Positions 54,644 through 62,444 of a stretch of DNA of 64,000 bases are shown in pieces. The notes below the pieces were generated by a model. It had not been told where the DNA came from. It saw nothing but the letters and a program-made list of their open reading frames with translations, and did not search any database. A program made the position numbers and the translations under genes. The DNA is from Parvibaculum sedimenti (GTDB taxonomy: Bacteria > Pseudomonadota > Alphaproteobacteria > Parvibaculales > Parvibaculaceae), in the NCBI RefSeq assembly GCF_009184905.1, contig NZ_WESC01000004.1:215875-279874 (forward strand), written 5' to 3'. The stretch's first letter is position 1. Each line of letters opens with the position of its first letter.

Positions 54644-54665
54644 ACCTATAGGGGAATTTACTTAT
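54644..54665 (-). promoter_or_regulatory. FixJ-like binding site before fixK
   Basis: Read leftward the sequence AAGTAAATTCCCCTATAGG closely resembles the FixJ site of rhizobial fixK promoters (AAGTAATTTCCCTTACGTA type). It lies 75-95 bases before the fixK start. This matches the expected cascade FixLJ to FixK. Confidence 0.55.
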
Positions 54666-54717
54666 CCATCTGACCACGCACACCGGTGCGACGAGCGCTG
54701 CAAGCCGGAATGTCCCG

Positions 54718-56640
54718 TTATGACGCGACCCGCGCCGGGCGCGAAACGCGCGTTGACCCGGGCGCCGCCCCATCGGCGTCGTAGCCCATCAGGCGGGGGG
54801 CCGGAAACCGCGCCGTGACTACGGTGCCCCTGCCGAGCTTGCTTTCGATCGAGAGTGTGCCGTCATGCAGCCGCATGAATTCGTTGCAGAGCGAAAGGCC
54901 GAGTCCTGTGCCCTGAAAGCGGCGCGACAGATGGCTTTCGATCTGGACGAAGGGCTTCATGAGCCTGGGAATATCGTCTGCAGCGATGCCGATGCCGCTG
55001 TCCTTCACCGACAGGCAGAATTCATTTGAAGGCGAGACGGACAATCCGATGCACACACGCCCGCCCGCAGGCGTGAACTTGATCGCGTTAGACAGAAGAT
55101 TGATCAGTATCTGCTTGCAGAAGCGCTCGTCGCCATTGAGACGCGGCAGTCCTCGATCCGCATCGATCTCGATGCGCAATCCCGCCGCAGAGGCGCGTTC
55201 CTCCATCATGTGGAGGCAGTCCAGCGCCATATCCTCAGGTGCGAAGGCGGCTTCGTGCAGGATCGTGCGGCCGGCCTCAATGCGCGCAAGGTCGAGCACG
55301 TCATTGACGACTTCGAGCAAATGCTCGCCGCTGCTATGAATATCGCGCGCATATTCACGATAGCGGTCGACGTCGAGCGTACCGAGAATGTCGCTCGACA
55401 TGATTTCCGAAAAGCCGAGTATCGCGTTGAGCGGTGTGCGAAGTTCATGGCTGATATTGGCGAGGAATTCGGACTTCGCGCGGTTCGCGGCCTCGGCTTC
55501 TTCCTTGGCGTGCTTGAGCTCGATCTCGATCTGCCGGAGACTCGTGACGTCCTGAATTGTGCCTGTCGTTCCGGTTGCGATACCCAGATCGCCGCGCTCT
55601 ATCTCCATCTCGAGATGGACATGGCGAACGGCACCGTCCCCCAGCACAATCCGGTGGCCAAAGCCGCAGCTTTCACCTGCCTCAAACGCCTTGCGAAACC
55701 GGGCGGTAACGAGAAGTCGGTCGTCCGGATGCACCAGCCGTTGAAAGGCCGCATAGTCGAGCGGCTCCCCCTCGGGCAGGCCGAATATCCGGTAGGTTTC
55801 CGTCGAACCGGTGATGATGTCGGCGCGGAGATTCCAGTGCCAGCTTCCGATCCGCGCTATTCGCTGCGCCCGGGCGAGGTTCTGTTCGCTCCATCGCAGA
55901 TAGTCGAGTGCCTTGTTGCGGTCGCTGAGGTCGCGCACGACGGCCGTGTAGACGACGGAGCCGCCAAACTCGAACTTCGCGATTGAGGCTTCGGCGGGGA
56001 AGCTCGATCCGTCCTTGCGGAGCCCTCGAATTTCAGCCCGCTGCGACATGAGACGCGAGCGTTGCCGCTCTCCCTTGAAAGATGAGACATGCGCTTTGTG
56101 CTGTTCGCGCATGTCATGAGGAAGAAGCAGGGAAAGCGGTCGCCCCAGAATTTCCGCCGAGGTGAAGCCGAAGAGCGTTTCGGCCTGACGATTGAACAGC
56201 ACGATGTTTTGTTCGGCATCGATCGAAAGAATCGCATCGCCCGCCGTATCCAGGAGGTCGGCGAAGCGCTGACGCAAAACGTCCACCTCACTCGTCTCTT
56301 CGGGGTGCGGTGTCGATATCTCCACGACGAGAACCGTCTCGGCGGATTTCGACCACATGCGAACCATGCTGATGGTCGCGCCGCCCGGCGTGAGGCATGT
56401 GCGGCGAAGCTCGCGCATGCTGCTGCCGCTGTCTGACGGGGGCAGGGAAGTTGCAATCAACTGTCCTTCCGCCGCGATGCGTTGTTCGAGTTGCGACAGG
56501 CTCGGCCGGTCATCCGGCGCAAGGCCGAGCGCGGCGAGGAGCGCCTCACCTCCAGCACTCAGCGAGAGGAGACCGCCACCGATCTGATCGAAGACAAAGA
56601 CCGGCGGCGTCAGAAGGCCGAGATTGCTGAGCTTGGACAT
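54718..56640 (-). CDS. PAS-domain sensor histidine kinase (orphan)
   Basis: A 640-residue soluble kinase: an N-terminal degenerate PAS, a PAS around residues 125-250 (FADLLDTAGDAILSIDAEQN), a second with PAC region (about 260-385), then HisKA (ANISHELRTPLNAILGFSE) and HATPase_c (ILINLLSNAIKFTPAGGRV, GTGLGLSLCNEFM). No transmembrane helix and no adjacent response regulator. The ATG at 56640 follows GGGGAGCAGG. Its PAS domains lack the FixL haem His. It may act with a regulator elsewhere. Confidence 0.92.
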   Translation of the reverse strand: MSKLSNLGLLTPPVFVFDQIGGGLLSLSAGGEALLAALGLAPDDRPSLSQLEQRIAAEGQLIATSLPPSDSGSSMRELRRTCLTPGGATISMVRMWSKSAETVLVVEISTPHPEETSEVDVLRQRFADLLDTAGDAILSIDAEQNIVLFNRQAETLFGFTSAEILGRPLSLLLPHDMREQHKAHVSSFKGERQRSRLMSQRAEIRGLRKDGSSFPAEASIAKFEFGGSVVYTAVVRDLSDRNKALDYLRWSEQNLARAQRIARIGSWHWNLRADIITGSTETYRIFGLPEGEPLDYAAFQRLVHPDDRLLVTARFRKAFEAGESCGFGHRIVLGDGAVRHVHLEMEIERGDLGIATGTTGTIQDVTSLRQIEIELKHAKEEAEAANRAKSEFLANISHELRTPLNAILGFSEIMSSDILGTLDVDRYREYARDIHSSGEHLLEVVNDVLDLARIEAGRTILHEAAFAPEDMALDCLHMMEERASAAGLRIEIDADRGLPRLNGDERFCKQILINLLSNAIKFTPAGGRVCIGLSVSPSNEFCLSVKDSGIGIAADDIPRLMKPFVQIESHLSRRFQGTGLGLSLCNEFMRLHDGTLSIESKLGRGTVVTARFPAPRLMGYDADGAAPGSTRVSRPARVAS

Positions 56641-56677
56641 CCTGCTCCCCCTCGCAATGGGAATGTCGCGGTGGCAC

Positions 56678-58021
56678 TCAGGCTGCGCGGGCGCGGGCAA
56701 GAAATGCGTCAACCTCGCGCTTCAATGTTTCGGCCTGGTCCGCGAGAAGCCCGGCCGAGCCGCGGACCTGTGCCGCCGCCGCGCCGGTTTCGGATGCCGC
56801 CTGCGCAACGCCTGCAATGTTCGACGAAACATCCTCGGTGCCGTGGGCCGCTTCCTGAACATTGCGCGCAATCTCCTGCGTCGCGGCGTTCTGCTCCTCC
56901 ACGGCAGCCGCAATGGCGGCGGCGATTTCGTTCATCTCCGTGATGACCCGCTCGATCGAGCCGATCGCATCGACGGACTCGGTGGTCGCCGTCTGCATCG
57001 CCTTGACCTGATCGGCGATTTCCTCGGTCGCCTTGGCCGTCTGGTTGGCGAGCCCCTTCACTTCGGAGGCAACCACCGCGAAGCCCTTACCCGCCTCGCC
57101 CGCGCGCGCCGCCTCGATGGTGGCATTGAGCGCGAGGAGATTGGTCTGCGCGGCGATGTCGTTGATGAGCGTCACTACATCGCCGATGCGCTGCGCGGCG
57201 GCAGCAAGGCCCTGCACCTTCTCATCCGTCTTGTGCGCCTCCTCGACGGCCTGGCTCGCGATCTTCGTCGAAAGCGCCGCCTGGCGGCCGATCTCGGAAA
57301 TGGAGCTCGAAAGCTCGTCGCTCGCCGTCGCGACCGTCTGCACATTCGCCGACGCCTGTTCGGAGGCAGCGGCCACCGCCGTCGTTCTCTCGCTCGTCTG
57401 ATCGGCATTGACCGTCATCGACTGGGCAGCCTCCTGCATCTCGGTCGCCGCCGCGGAAACGGAACCGACGACACCGCCCATCACCGTTTCGAAGTTCGCA
57501 ATTGCGCCCTCGAGTTCGCGCTGGCGCTGCTGACGCTCGATCATCACCGCTTCCTGATAGACCGAAATTGCAAGATCCATGTCGAGCATGACTGCGGCGT
57601 TGAGCGCCGAGATGGCGCGTGCCGCGCGGCGGGGCGAAAAGCGGTACTTGTTGACCACCACTTCGACGAGGCGATTGAGGACATATTTATAGCCACCGAT
57701 ATACCAGCGCGGCTCAAGGCCGATACGGCTGTGAACGAGACCGATGGTCCGCACACCCTCCATATAGGTTTCATCGAACTTGCCGTCGAAAAGGCGGGCC
57801 CAGTGGCTGCCCTGCGCCTGTTTCAAGCGGTTCGACTGATTGCCGACGAGCTTTGCAAGCGCGGGGCTGGATCCGAGATGTGCATAGAAGCCATCCAGCA
57901 CGTCGGGGAGCCGCGGCTCGATGATGTGCCACAATTCACGTAGCGTCTTGCTGACGTCCGCATCAATTTCCATGAACCGCAAGCGGCCCTCGCGGTCCGT
58001 CGATGTTGTCGTGCTCTCCAT
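56678..58021 (-). CDS. Globin-coupled sensor with chemotaxis signalling domain
   Basis: A 447-residue soluble haem sensor. The N-terminal globin domain (about 15-170) has proximal His97 in [18 protein letters not shown] and a distal Tyr46 (GFYAHL). The C-terminal MCP signalling helix bundle includes [20 protein letters not shown] and ends without a membrane anchor. This is the HemAT architecture, an aerotaxis-type O2 sensor that drives CheA. Two clear Ala-rich coiled-coil regions flank the hairpin. AAGGTGGGGAT precedes the ATG. Leftward of it is the PAS kinase gene, 37 bases away. Confidence 0.94.
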   Translation of the reverse strand: MESTTTSTDREGRLRFMEIDADVSKTLRELWHIIEPRLPDVLDGFYAHLGSSPALAKLVGNQSNRLKQAQGSHWARLFDGKFDETYMEGVRTIGLVHSRIGLEPRWYIGGYKYVLNRLVEVVVNKYRFSPRRAARAISALNAAVMLDMDLAISVYQEAVMIERQQRQRELEGAIANFETVMGGVVGSVSAAATEMQEAAQSMTVNADQTSERTTAVAAASEQASANVQTVATASDELSSSISEIGRQAALSTKIASQAVEEAHKTDEKVQGLAAAAQRIGDVVTLINDIAAQTNLLALNATIEAARAGEAGKGFAVVASEVKGLANQTAKATEEIADQVKAMQTATTESVDAIGSIERVITEMNEIAAAIAAAVEEQNAATQEIARNVQEAAHGTEDVSSNIAGVAQAASETGAAAAQVRGSAGLLADQAETLKREVDAFLARARAA

Positions 58022-58351
58022 ATCCCCACCTTGATCCCTGAAATAAATGCCTGCCGATGCGCACACTCCGATACTCAACCTGGTGCGACTTTATTTCGCA
58101 CCTCCAAAATATTGGTTAATTTCATAAGTATTGAGATATTTAACTACTTACACTGATTTATAATCACGATTTATAATCTACATAATAAAAAGTATAGTTA
58201 TCCGACGAAAAGTCTTCAGACCGACAAAATGTCGATTTTTGTCTGTCGCCATTACGACGAAGATCGATAATGTCCGGACGGGAGTTTTGTCTCGGCAGGG
58301 ATTGCTCGATACACAAGTCCCGGTTTTCCAACCCACTTCCGGTATGTATCG
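58022..58351. other. AT-rich divergent region with repeats between the globin sensor and FNR genes
   Basis: This 330-base gap is markedly AT-rich (about 58100-58210). It holds a perfect inverted repeat GGTGCGA-N7-TCGCACC (58082-58102), a perfect 11-bp direct repeat GATTTATAATC separated by AC (58155-58178) and two nested inverted repeats CGACA-AAA-TGTCG and GACAAAA-N7-TTTTGTC (58222-58243). These may be operators for the divergent genes. No gene was recognised. Confidence 0.5.
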
Positions 58352-59125
58352 ATGAGCCCCAGTGCGCCTGAGTTAAGACGGACCGCATCGCCCGCCGAAA
58401 ATTCAAGGCACGGCGGCAAAGACTCGGAGTGGAGTGGCTGCAACACCTGTCCCTTGCGCGATCAAGGCTTCTGCTCAGTCCTCCAGCGCGATCATAAATC
58501 CTTCCCCGAAGTGACGCCGCGCGAGAACACCGTCCGCGCACGCCAGCACATTTATCGGGCGAAGGATAAAGCAAGGCATATGGCGATCATTCGCGAAGGC
58601 GTGGCCTTCCGTTACGTCACCGTGACTGACGGACGACGACAGATCCTGTCGTTCGGCATGCCGGGCGAATTCATCTCCGCATCCTTCGTCGTCAGGGACG
58701 CTGCGTATTTCTCCGTCCAGGCACTCACGCCCGTCCGGCTCTGCCTCTTCGAAAAGACAGAGCTCCAGCAGTTCATCCATAGCGACCCTGCCGCCCTTCG
58801 CTCCTTTCTCGAAATCTGTATTTCCGAAAAGGAGAACCGCGAGGCGCAGATCGTCGATCTGGGACGGCGCACTTCGGAAGAGCGGATCGCGCGCTTTCTC
58901 CTTCATATGGCAACGCGAAGCGGCTGGAAGGGCGAGAGCGGATTTTCGTTCACCTTCCCGATTCGCCAGCAACACATCGCCGATATGCTCGGACTGACGC
59001 AGGTGCATGTGAGCCGCGTCATCAGCAAGTTTCGTCGCTCGGCGCTTATCGTGCTCGGTGCCAGTACGCTGAAAATCGCCGACGCCTATGCCCTTCGCCA
59101 GGCCGCCGGCGGGCGCGACGTCTGA
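58352..59125 (+). CDS. FNR-type regulator with N-terminal cysteine cluster
   Basis: A 257-residue Crp/Fnr regulator. Cys30, Cys33, Cys41 (CNTCPLRDQGFC) and Cys131 (PVRLCLFEKT) match the four [4Fe-4S] ligands of FNR, so it is likely an O2-labile sensor. The HTH is QQHIADMLGLTQVHVSRVISKF. The FNR DNA-reading Glu of ETISR is replaced (VHVSR), so its target sequence may differ from TTGAT-N4-ATCAA. It diverges from the globin sensor and precedes the ATP-grasp genes. Confidence 0.88.
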   Translation: MSPSAPELRRTASPAENSRHGGKDSEWSGCNTCPLRDQGFCSVLQRDHKSFPEVTPRENTVRARQHIYRAKDKARHMAIIREGVAFRYVTVTDGRRQILSFGMPGEFISASFVVRDAAYFSVQALTPVRLCLFEKTELQQFIHSDPAALRSFLEICISEKENREAQIVDLGRRTSEERIARFLLHMATRSGWKGESGFSFTFPIRQQHIADMLGLTQVHVSRVISKFRRSALIVLGASTLKIADAYALRQAAGGRDV

Positions 59126-59180
59126 CGCGAGTTGGCCGATCAAAGCTGGGGAAAACGAACGTCGCCCGTGGCAACGCCGA

Positions 59181-59194
59181 TTGTGACCACACAA
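59181..59194. promoter_or_regulatory. 14-bp dyad TTGTG-ACCA-CACAA
   Basis: A perfect palindrome of the Crp/Fnr-site shape lies between the FNR-type gene and the first ATP-grasp gene. Its centre is about 61 bases upstream of the start expected from the promoter at 59213-59241, which is a class-I activator spacing. Confidence 0.55.
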
Positions 59195-59212
59195 ATGAAG
59201 GTCAATAAAGCG

Positions 59213-59241
59213 GTGACCAACCCGATAGTGCAAATTATACT
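59213..59241 (+). promoter_or_regulatory. Sigma70-type promoter before the ATP-grasp genes
   Basis: GTGACC and TATACT are separated by exactly 17 bases. The expected start near 59248 gives a leader of about 65 bases to the first ATP-grasp gene. Confidence 0.5.
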
Positions 59242-59314
59242 TCACGCGCCCCGGAAAATCGGAATCATTCACGTGAGGAACATTTTCTATTTTTGATTAA
59301 CGCATTTCAAGTTC

Positions 59315-60139
59315 ATGCCCCTGATCAGCATTGCATGCGGTACCGGGCGCCTGCCGCAAGCCTCTGTATTGCAGGCGTTGGCGGATATTTGGCGCGAGCG
59401 GGGCATCGTAAGCGTTTGGGGCCCTGCCTACGCGCCCGAGGCCGATGCCTGCATTCTGCATATTGATCGGACCCGACTTGAGCCAACAGATGTTCCGCCA
59501 CCACCTCGCGGATTGAGGGCGATCAACGGAAGCATCCTCGACATTTCGAAACGCCTTTTCTCGGTTCTCGAAGTGTATCCGGGGTCGGACTGGAGCGGGC
59601 AAGTCATTGTAAAGACCAACCTCAACCATTTCGGTCTGCCGGAGCTGCGTGGCAACCACCCGGCCCAACGGGCACTGGATCGCCTGCGCATGAGGATCGC
59701 CGACATCTCCTGGCACATTGCCCGCACCCTGCCGGATCGAACTTACCCGGTCCTGCCATCGATCCGGCATGTGCCTCGCTGGGTATGGGACAATCCCCGC
59801 TACATCGTCGAAAAGTTCATGCCGGAAAAAGACGGCGATCTTTACTGCCTGCGCGGCTGGATGTTTCTGGGCCCGGTGAGCTACGGCTGGCGTCTCTTCT
59901 CCACCGACCCCCTGGTCAAAACGGGGACCATGGTCCGGTATGAATTCATTACCGAGGTTCCCGGCGAGCTTGTTGAACTCAGAAACAGAACCAAATTCGA
60001 TTTCGGCAAATTCGACTATGTCATGCATGACGGCAAGCCGATCGTGCTGGACCTGAACAAGACGCCCGCTTATTCCGGCGACCCCGCCTCGCCCCGTCTG
60101 CATAAACTGGCTGAAGGGATCGAAGGGTTCCTGCCATGA
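59315..60139 (+). CDS. ATP-grasp-like protein A
   Basis: A 274-residue protein with an ATP-grasp-type C-terminal half: VIVKTNLNHFGLPELRG (nucleotide-binding Lys), YIVEKFMPE (hinge) and the Mg/ATP-binding FGKFDYVMHDGKPIVLDLNKTP near residues 230-253. ATP-grasp ligases make an acyl phosphate and join it to an amine, thiol or hydroxyl. I cannot assign a substrate. ATG 59315 is the only start (in-frame stop 18 bases upstream) and has no clear ribosome-binding site. It overlaps the next gene by 4 bases. Confidence 0.75.
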   Translation: MPLISIACGTGRLPQASVLQALADIWRERGIVSVWGPAYAPEADACILHIDRTRLEPTDVPPPPRGLRAINGSILDISKRLFSVLEVYPGSDWSGQVIVKTNLNHFGLPELRGNHPAQRALDRLRMRIADISWHIARTLPDRTYPVLPSIRHVPRWVWDNPRYIVEKFMPEKDGDLYCLRGWMFLGPVSYGWRLFSTDPLVKTGTMVRYEFITEVPGELVELRNRTKFDFGKFDYVMHDGKPIVLDLNKTPAYSGDPASPRLHKLAEGIEGFLP

Positions 60140-61323
60140 GCGCTCACCTGATCCCTGCGATTTCCGATCGGGACATGCTGCCAGCGGATGCGGCATTCAT
60201 GGCACGTACCGATCTCACGCAAACGCGGATGCTGGGTTATACGCCACTCAACATTGATGCAGTCACCACCCATTTAATGGGGCTTCTGGGCGAGCGTCCG
60301 TCGGTGCGTCACGTCTCTGGCGCTACAGATGAAATCCTCACTATTCTTGAAGCAGCTGGACTGCAGGTGGTTGAGGATATCCGGCGCTATGAGTCCGGCG
60401 CCGAGGCCGAGAGGCAGGCTGATGCGTTGATTGCCGAGGGCTACCGCCTGTTCTCACCTTACCCTTTGCCCCGAGGCCGATATCCGGAGAACGCCCAGCT
60501 CGTGCCGCCCGCACTTTGGGTGCACCTGAATTCAAAAGAGAACCTTGGCGACCTCGTAGACCCCGCGCATTTGCCGGAACGCAAGATCATGACGTTCGAT
60601 GAGGTAAGGGCTCGCAAGATCAACACTCCCATCTGGCTGAAGGCGGCAGGTGATGAAGCCACCGGCTGGGGCTACGCCGTGCGCCATTGCACCGATGCTA
60701 CCGGCTTTGATATTGCCTTGTCAGAGATGCGCAAGCTCGACACCTCCGACAGGGTGATCGTCGAAGAGCATGTCCCCGTCACCGATAGTTGGTGCGCCTC
60801 CATCATCGTGCATGAAGACCGGACGCTCTATGCCGGAAGCGCCGAACAGGTTTTCTCTTGTCCGGGCCACCAATCGGGCAGCCTGATCGATCCCGCCAAT
60901 CTGCTGCCGGATCCAAACCTGGCGATTGCGGTAGGCGAGGCAGCACGAAAGCGGGGGTTTCTCGGCATCGCCGGGATGGACATCGGCCAGACCGTCAATG
61001 GCCGAACTGTGGTCTTCGATCCGAATTTCCGGTTCAACTCGTCGACGTCGCAAGCGCTGCTGCATCCGGCTGCCGCCGCGCGGGCCAGGCTACCTGTTTC
61101 GCTTTCGCTGAACCTAATGACGACGCTTTCAATGGCCGAAATTGCACGCCGACTGCGCGAACCGATCGACGATTTGTGGTTCGTCCCCACCCGCCTCGTC
61201 GATGCGGCCCGGCTGAGCGCAGCAAACGGGCGCTCAATCGTCACCGGCTTCGTCCTTGCCGAGAACCGCGACAAAGCTTTCGCAACCCAGGCAGTGATCG
61301 CTGCCATGCTTGATACGGCCTGA
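60136..61323 (+). CDS. ATP-grasp protein B
   Basis: A 395-residue ATP-grasp enzyme: PIWLKAAGDEATGWGYAVRH (Lys and glycine-rich ATP loop, about 172-191), VIVEEHVPVTDSWCASIIVH, and the metal site GIAGMDIGQTVNGRTVVFDPNFRFNSSTSQ (about 274-303, with the D-x-N-x-R pattern). This is the carboxylate-amine ligase pattern seen in D-Ala ligase and PylC-like enzymes. The substrate is unknown. Translation is coupled to protein A (4-base overlap). Its TGA is directly followed by the reverse-strand stop of the DUF6065 gene. Confidence 0.82.
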   Translation: MSAHLIPAISDRDMLPADAAFMARTDLTQTRMLGYTPLNIDAVTTHLMGLLGERPSVRHVSGATDEILTILEAAGLQVVEDIRRYESGAEAERQADALIAEGYRLFSPYPLPRGRYPENAQLVPPALWVHLNSKENLGDLVDPAHLPERKIMTFDEVRARKINTPIWLKAAGDEATGWGYAVRHCTDATGFDIALSEMRKLDTSDRVIVEEHVPVTDSWCASIIVHEDRTLYAGSAEQVFSCPGHQSGSLIDPANLLPDPNLAIAVGEAARKRGFLGIAGMDIGQTVNGRTVVFDPNFRFNSSTSQALLHPAAAARARLPVSLSLNLMTTLSMAEIARRLREPIDDLWFVPTRLVDAARLSAANGRSIVTGFVLAENRDKAFATQAVIAAMLDTA

Positions 61324-62100
61324 TCAGTCGTCGTCGCTGCGCGGATCGGCAAGGCGGAGCTTTGAAATATGAAGCGGACTGACGGGCGCGCCGCTCGGGC
61401 TCTGCCCTCGTATGTACCATTTCTGCCAACCTTGCCGCACCGCATCGGGCTCCTCGCGTTTCAACCGTTCGTTGAAATCGAGGCGCTCTCTGGACCAGGT
61501 TTCAAAGTGGCGTCTTTCTTCCGGCGCGTCGGCGATATCGGCGATCTCCGGCACCAGCGTGCCGAGCGCGCGATATCCGACGGGCGAGATGAAGCAATAG
61601 GGCTCATCCTTCGCGAAGGTGACGCGTCCAGGACGTGTGAACTGCCAGTTCATTGTGAAGGAGAAGGGCAGCCAGTCGGTTTCCACCAGGCCTTCGAGGG
61701 GCGCGATGCCATCGCGCGGCCAGTTGGGCACACCGCGCACCAGCAACCCCACCGAAGGGTCGGTGCGAAAAAGATAGCCCGTCTGAAATGTGAGTACGCC
61801 ATGGCCGAAATGCGATACGGCGAGCTTGCCCGCGGACCATGCCTCGTCATCCACTTCGACCGTGATATCGTCGAGTCCGGATCCACCATTCCACTCCGCC
61901 GTCACACCGGCGGGCAGCAACAATTCCCATCCGAATGAATTTGCGATGGTGAGCGGCAAGCAGCGATAGGCAAATCGCTCGTCGGTGGCATCCATCCACG
62001 CGCGCTCGGGACGGCCCGGCATGATTTTTGGCGCAAGTTCGCGCAGGCGATAGCAGATGAGCCGGCGCAACTCGCCTATTTCAATATCCTGCCCCTGCAT
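61324..62100 (-). CDS. DUF6065-type protein
   Basis: A 258-residue protein with PRIVPGR-like and CYRLRELAPKIMPGRPERAWMDAT motifs at the N-terminus (ERAWMDATDERFAYRCLPL), a WLPFSFTMNWQFTRPG segment and FAKDEPYCFISPV. These resemble the uncharacterised DUF6065 family from memory; no catalytic motif is known. The ATG at 62100 has AAGGGGACGAT upstream. It converges on ATP-grasp B with no gap (TGATCA) and points away from ATP-grasp C, with 344 bases between. Confidence 0.72.
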   Translation of the reverse strand: MQGQDIEIGELRRLICYRLRELAPKIMPGRPERAWMDATDERFAYRCLPLTIANSFGWELLLPAGVTAEWNGGSGLDDITVEVDDEAWSAGKLAVSHFGHGVLTFQTGYLFRTDPSVGLLVRGVPNWPRDGIAPLEGLVETDWLPFSFTMNWQFTRPGRVTFAKDEPYCFISPVGYRALGTLVPEIADIADAPEERRHFETWSRERLDFNERLKREEPDAVRQGWQKWYIRGQSPSGAPVSPLHISKLRLADPRSDDD

Positions 62101-62259
62101 ATCGTCCCCTTGCCGGCCAACTCGACTATGACGACGGGTACGGAACACCCGCCGAGCCTCAACTCTGGACAGTAAACACGAATAGTCTAAGCTTAAAAGC
62201 AGAGCAGTTGCAGTTATTGGTGCTGCTCAGCCTGACTGCTTCATTTTGGGAGAATGTGA

Positions 62260-62346
62260 ATGCTTATTTCAGCTGAATCAAAGACCTTCATCACGACGAA
62301 AAAGCCGCTCGGGCCCCCTCCCCCGCCTCCTATCGCCTCATTCTGA
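62260..62346 (+). CDS. Candidate 28-residue peptide gene with a hexaproline tract
   Basis: ATG 62260 follows GGGAG at the ideal distance of 7 bases and opens 28 codons ending PLGPPPPPPIASF. The N-terminal part (MLISAESKTF) resembles a short leader and the middle is Thr/Lys-rich. It lies in the gap between the DUF6065 gene and ATP-grasp C, both on the other strand. It could be a substrate peptide of the neighbouring ligases or a chance frame. No convincing promoter was found. Confidence 0.35.
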   Translation: MLISAESKTFITTKKPLGPPPPPPIASF

Positions 62347-62358
62347 TCCGTTCGCGGT

Positions 62359-62425
62359 GAGGCCAGACATTGTGCCGCTGAGCCGTAATCCCTCCGGGGA
62401 GAGGTTGCGGTCCGGTTCTGGCCTC
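62359..62425. repeat. Nested inverted-repeat element after the peptide frame
   Basis: GAGGCCAGA (62359-62367) and TCTGGCCTC (62417-62425) form 9-bp arms around 49 bases that themselves can pair as CCGC/GCGG and CCTC/GAGG. It may be a structured RNA or a terminator for either strand, but there is no T tract. Confidence 0.45.
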
Positions 62426-62444
62426 TCGCACTTCACACAGGCCA

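Noticed and set aside
59195..59296. 33-codon frame upstream of ATP-grasp A
   Set aside because: It has no ribosome-binding site and its start lies before the predicted promoter at 59213-59241, so it would not be transcribed from it.
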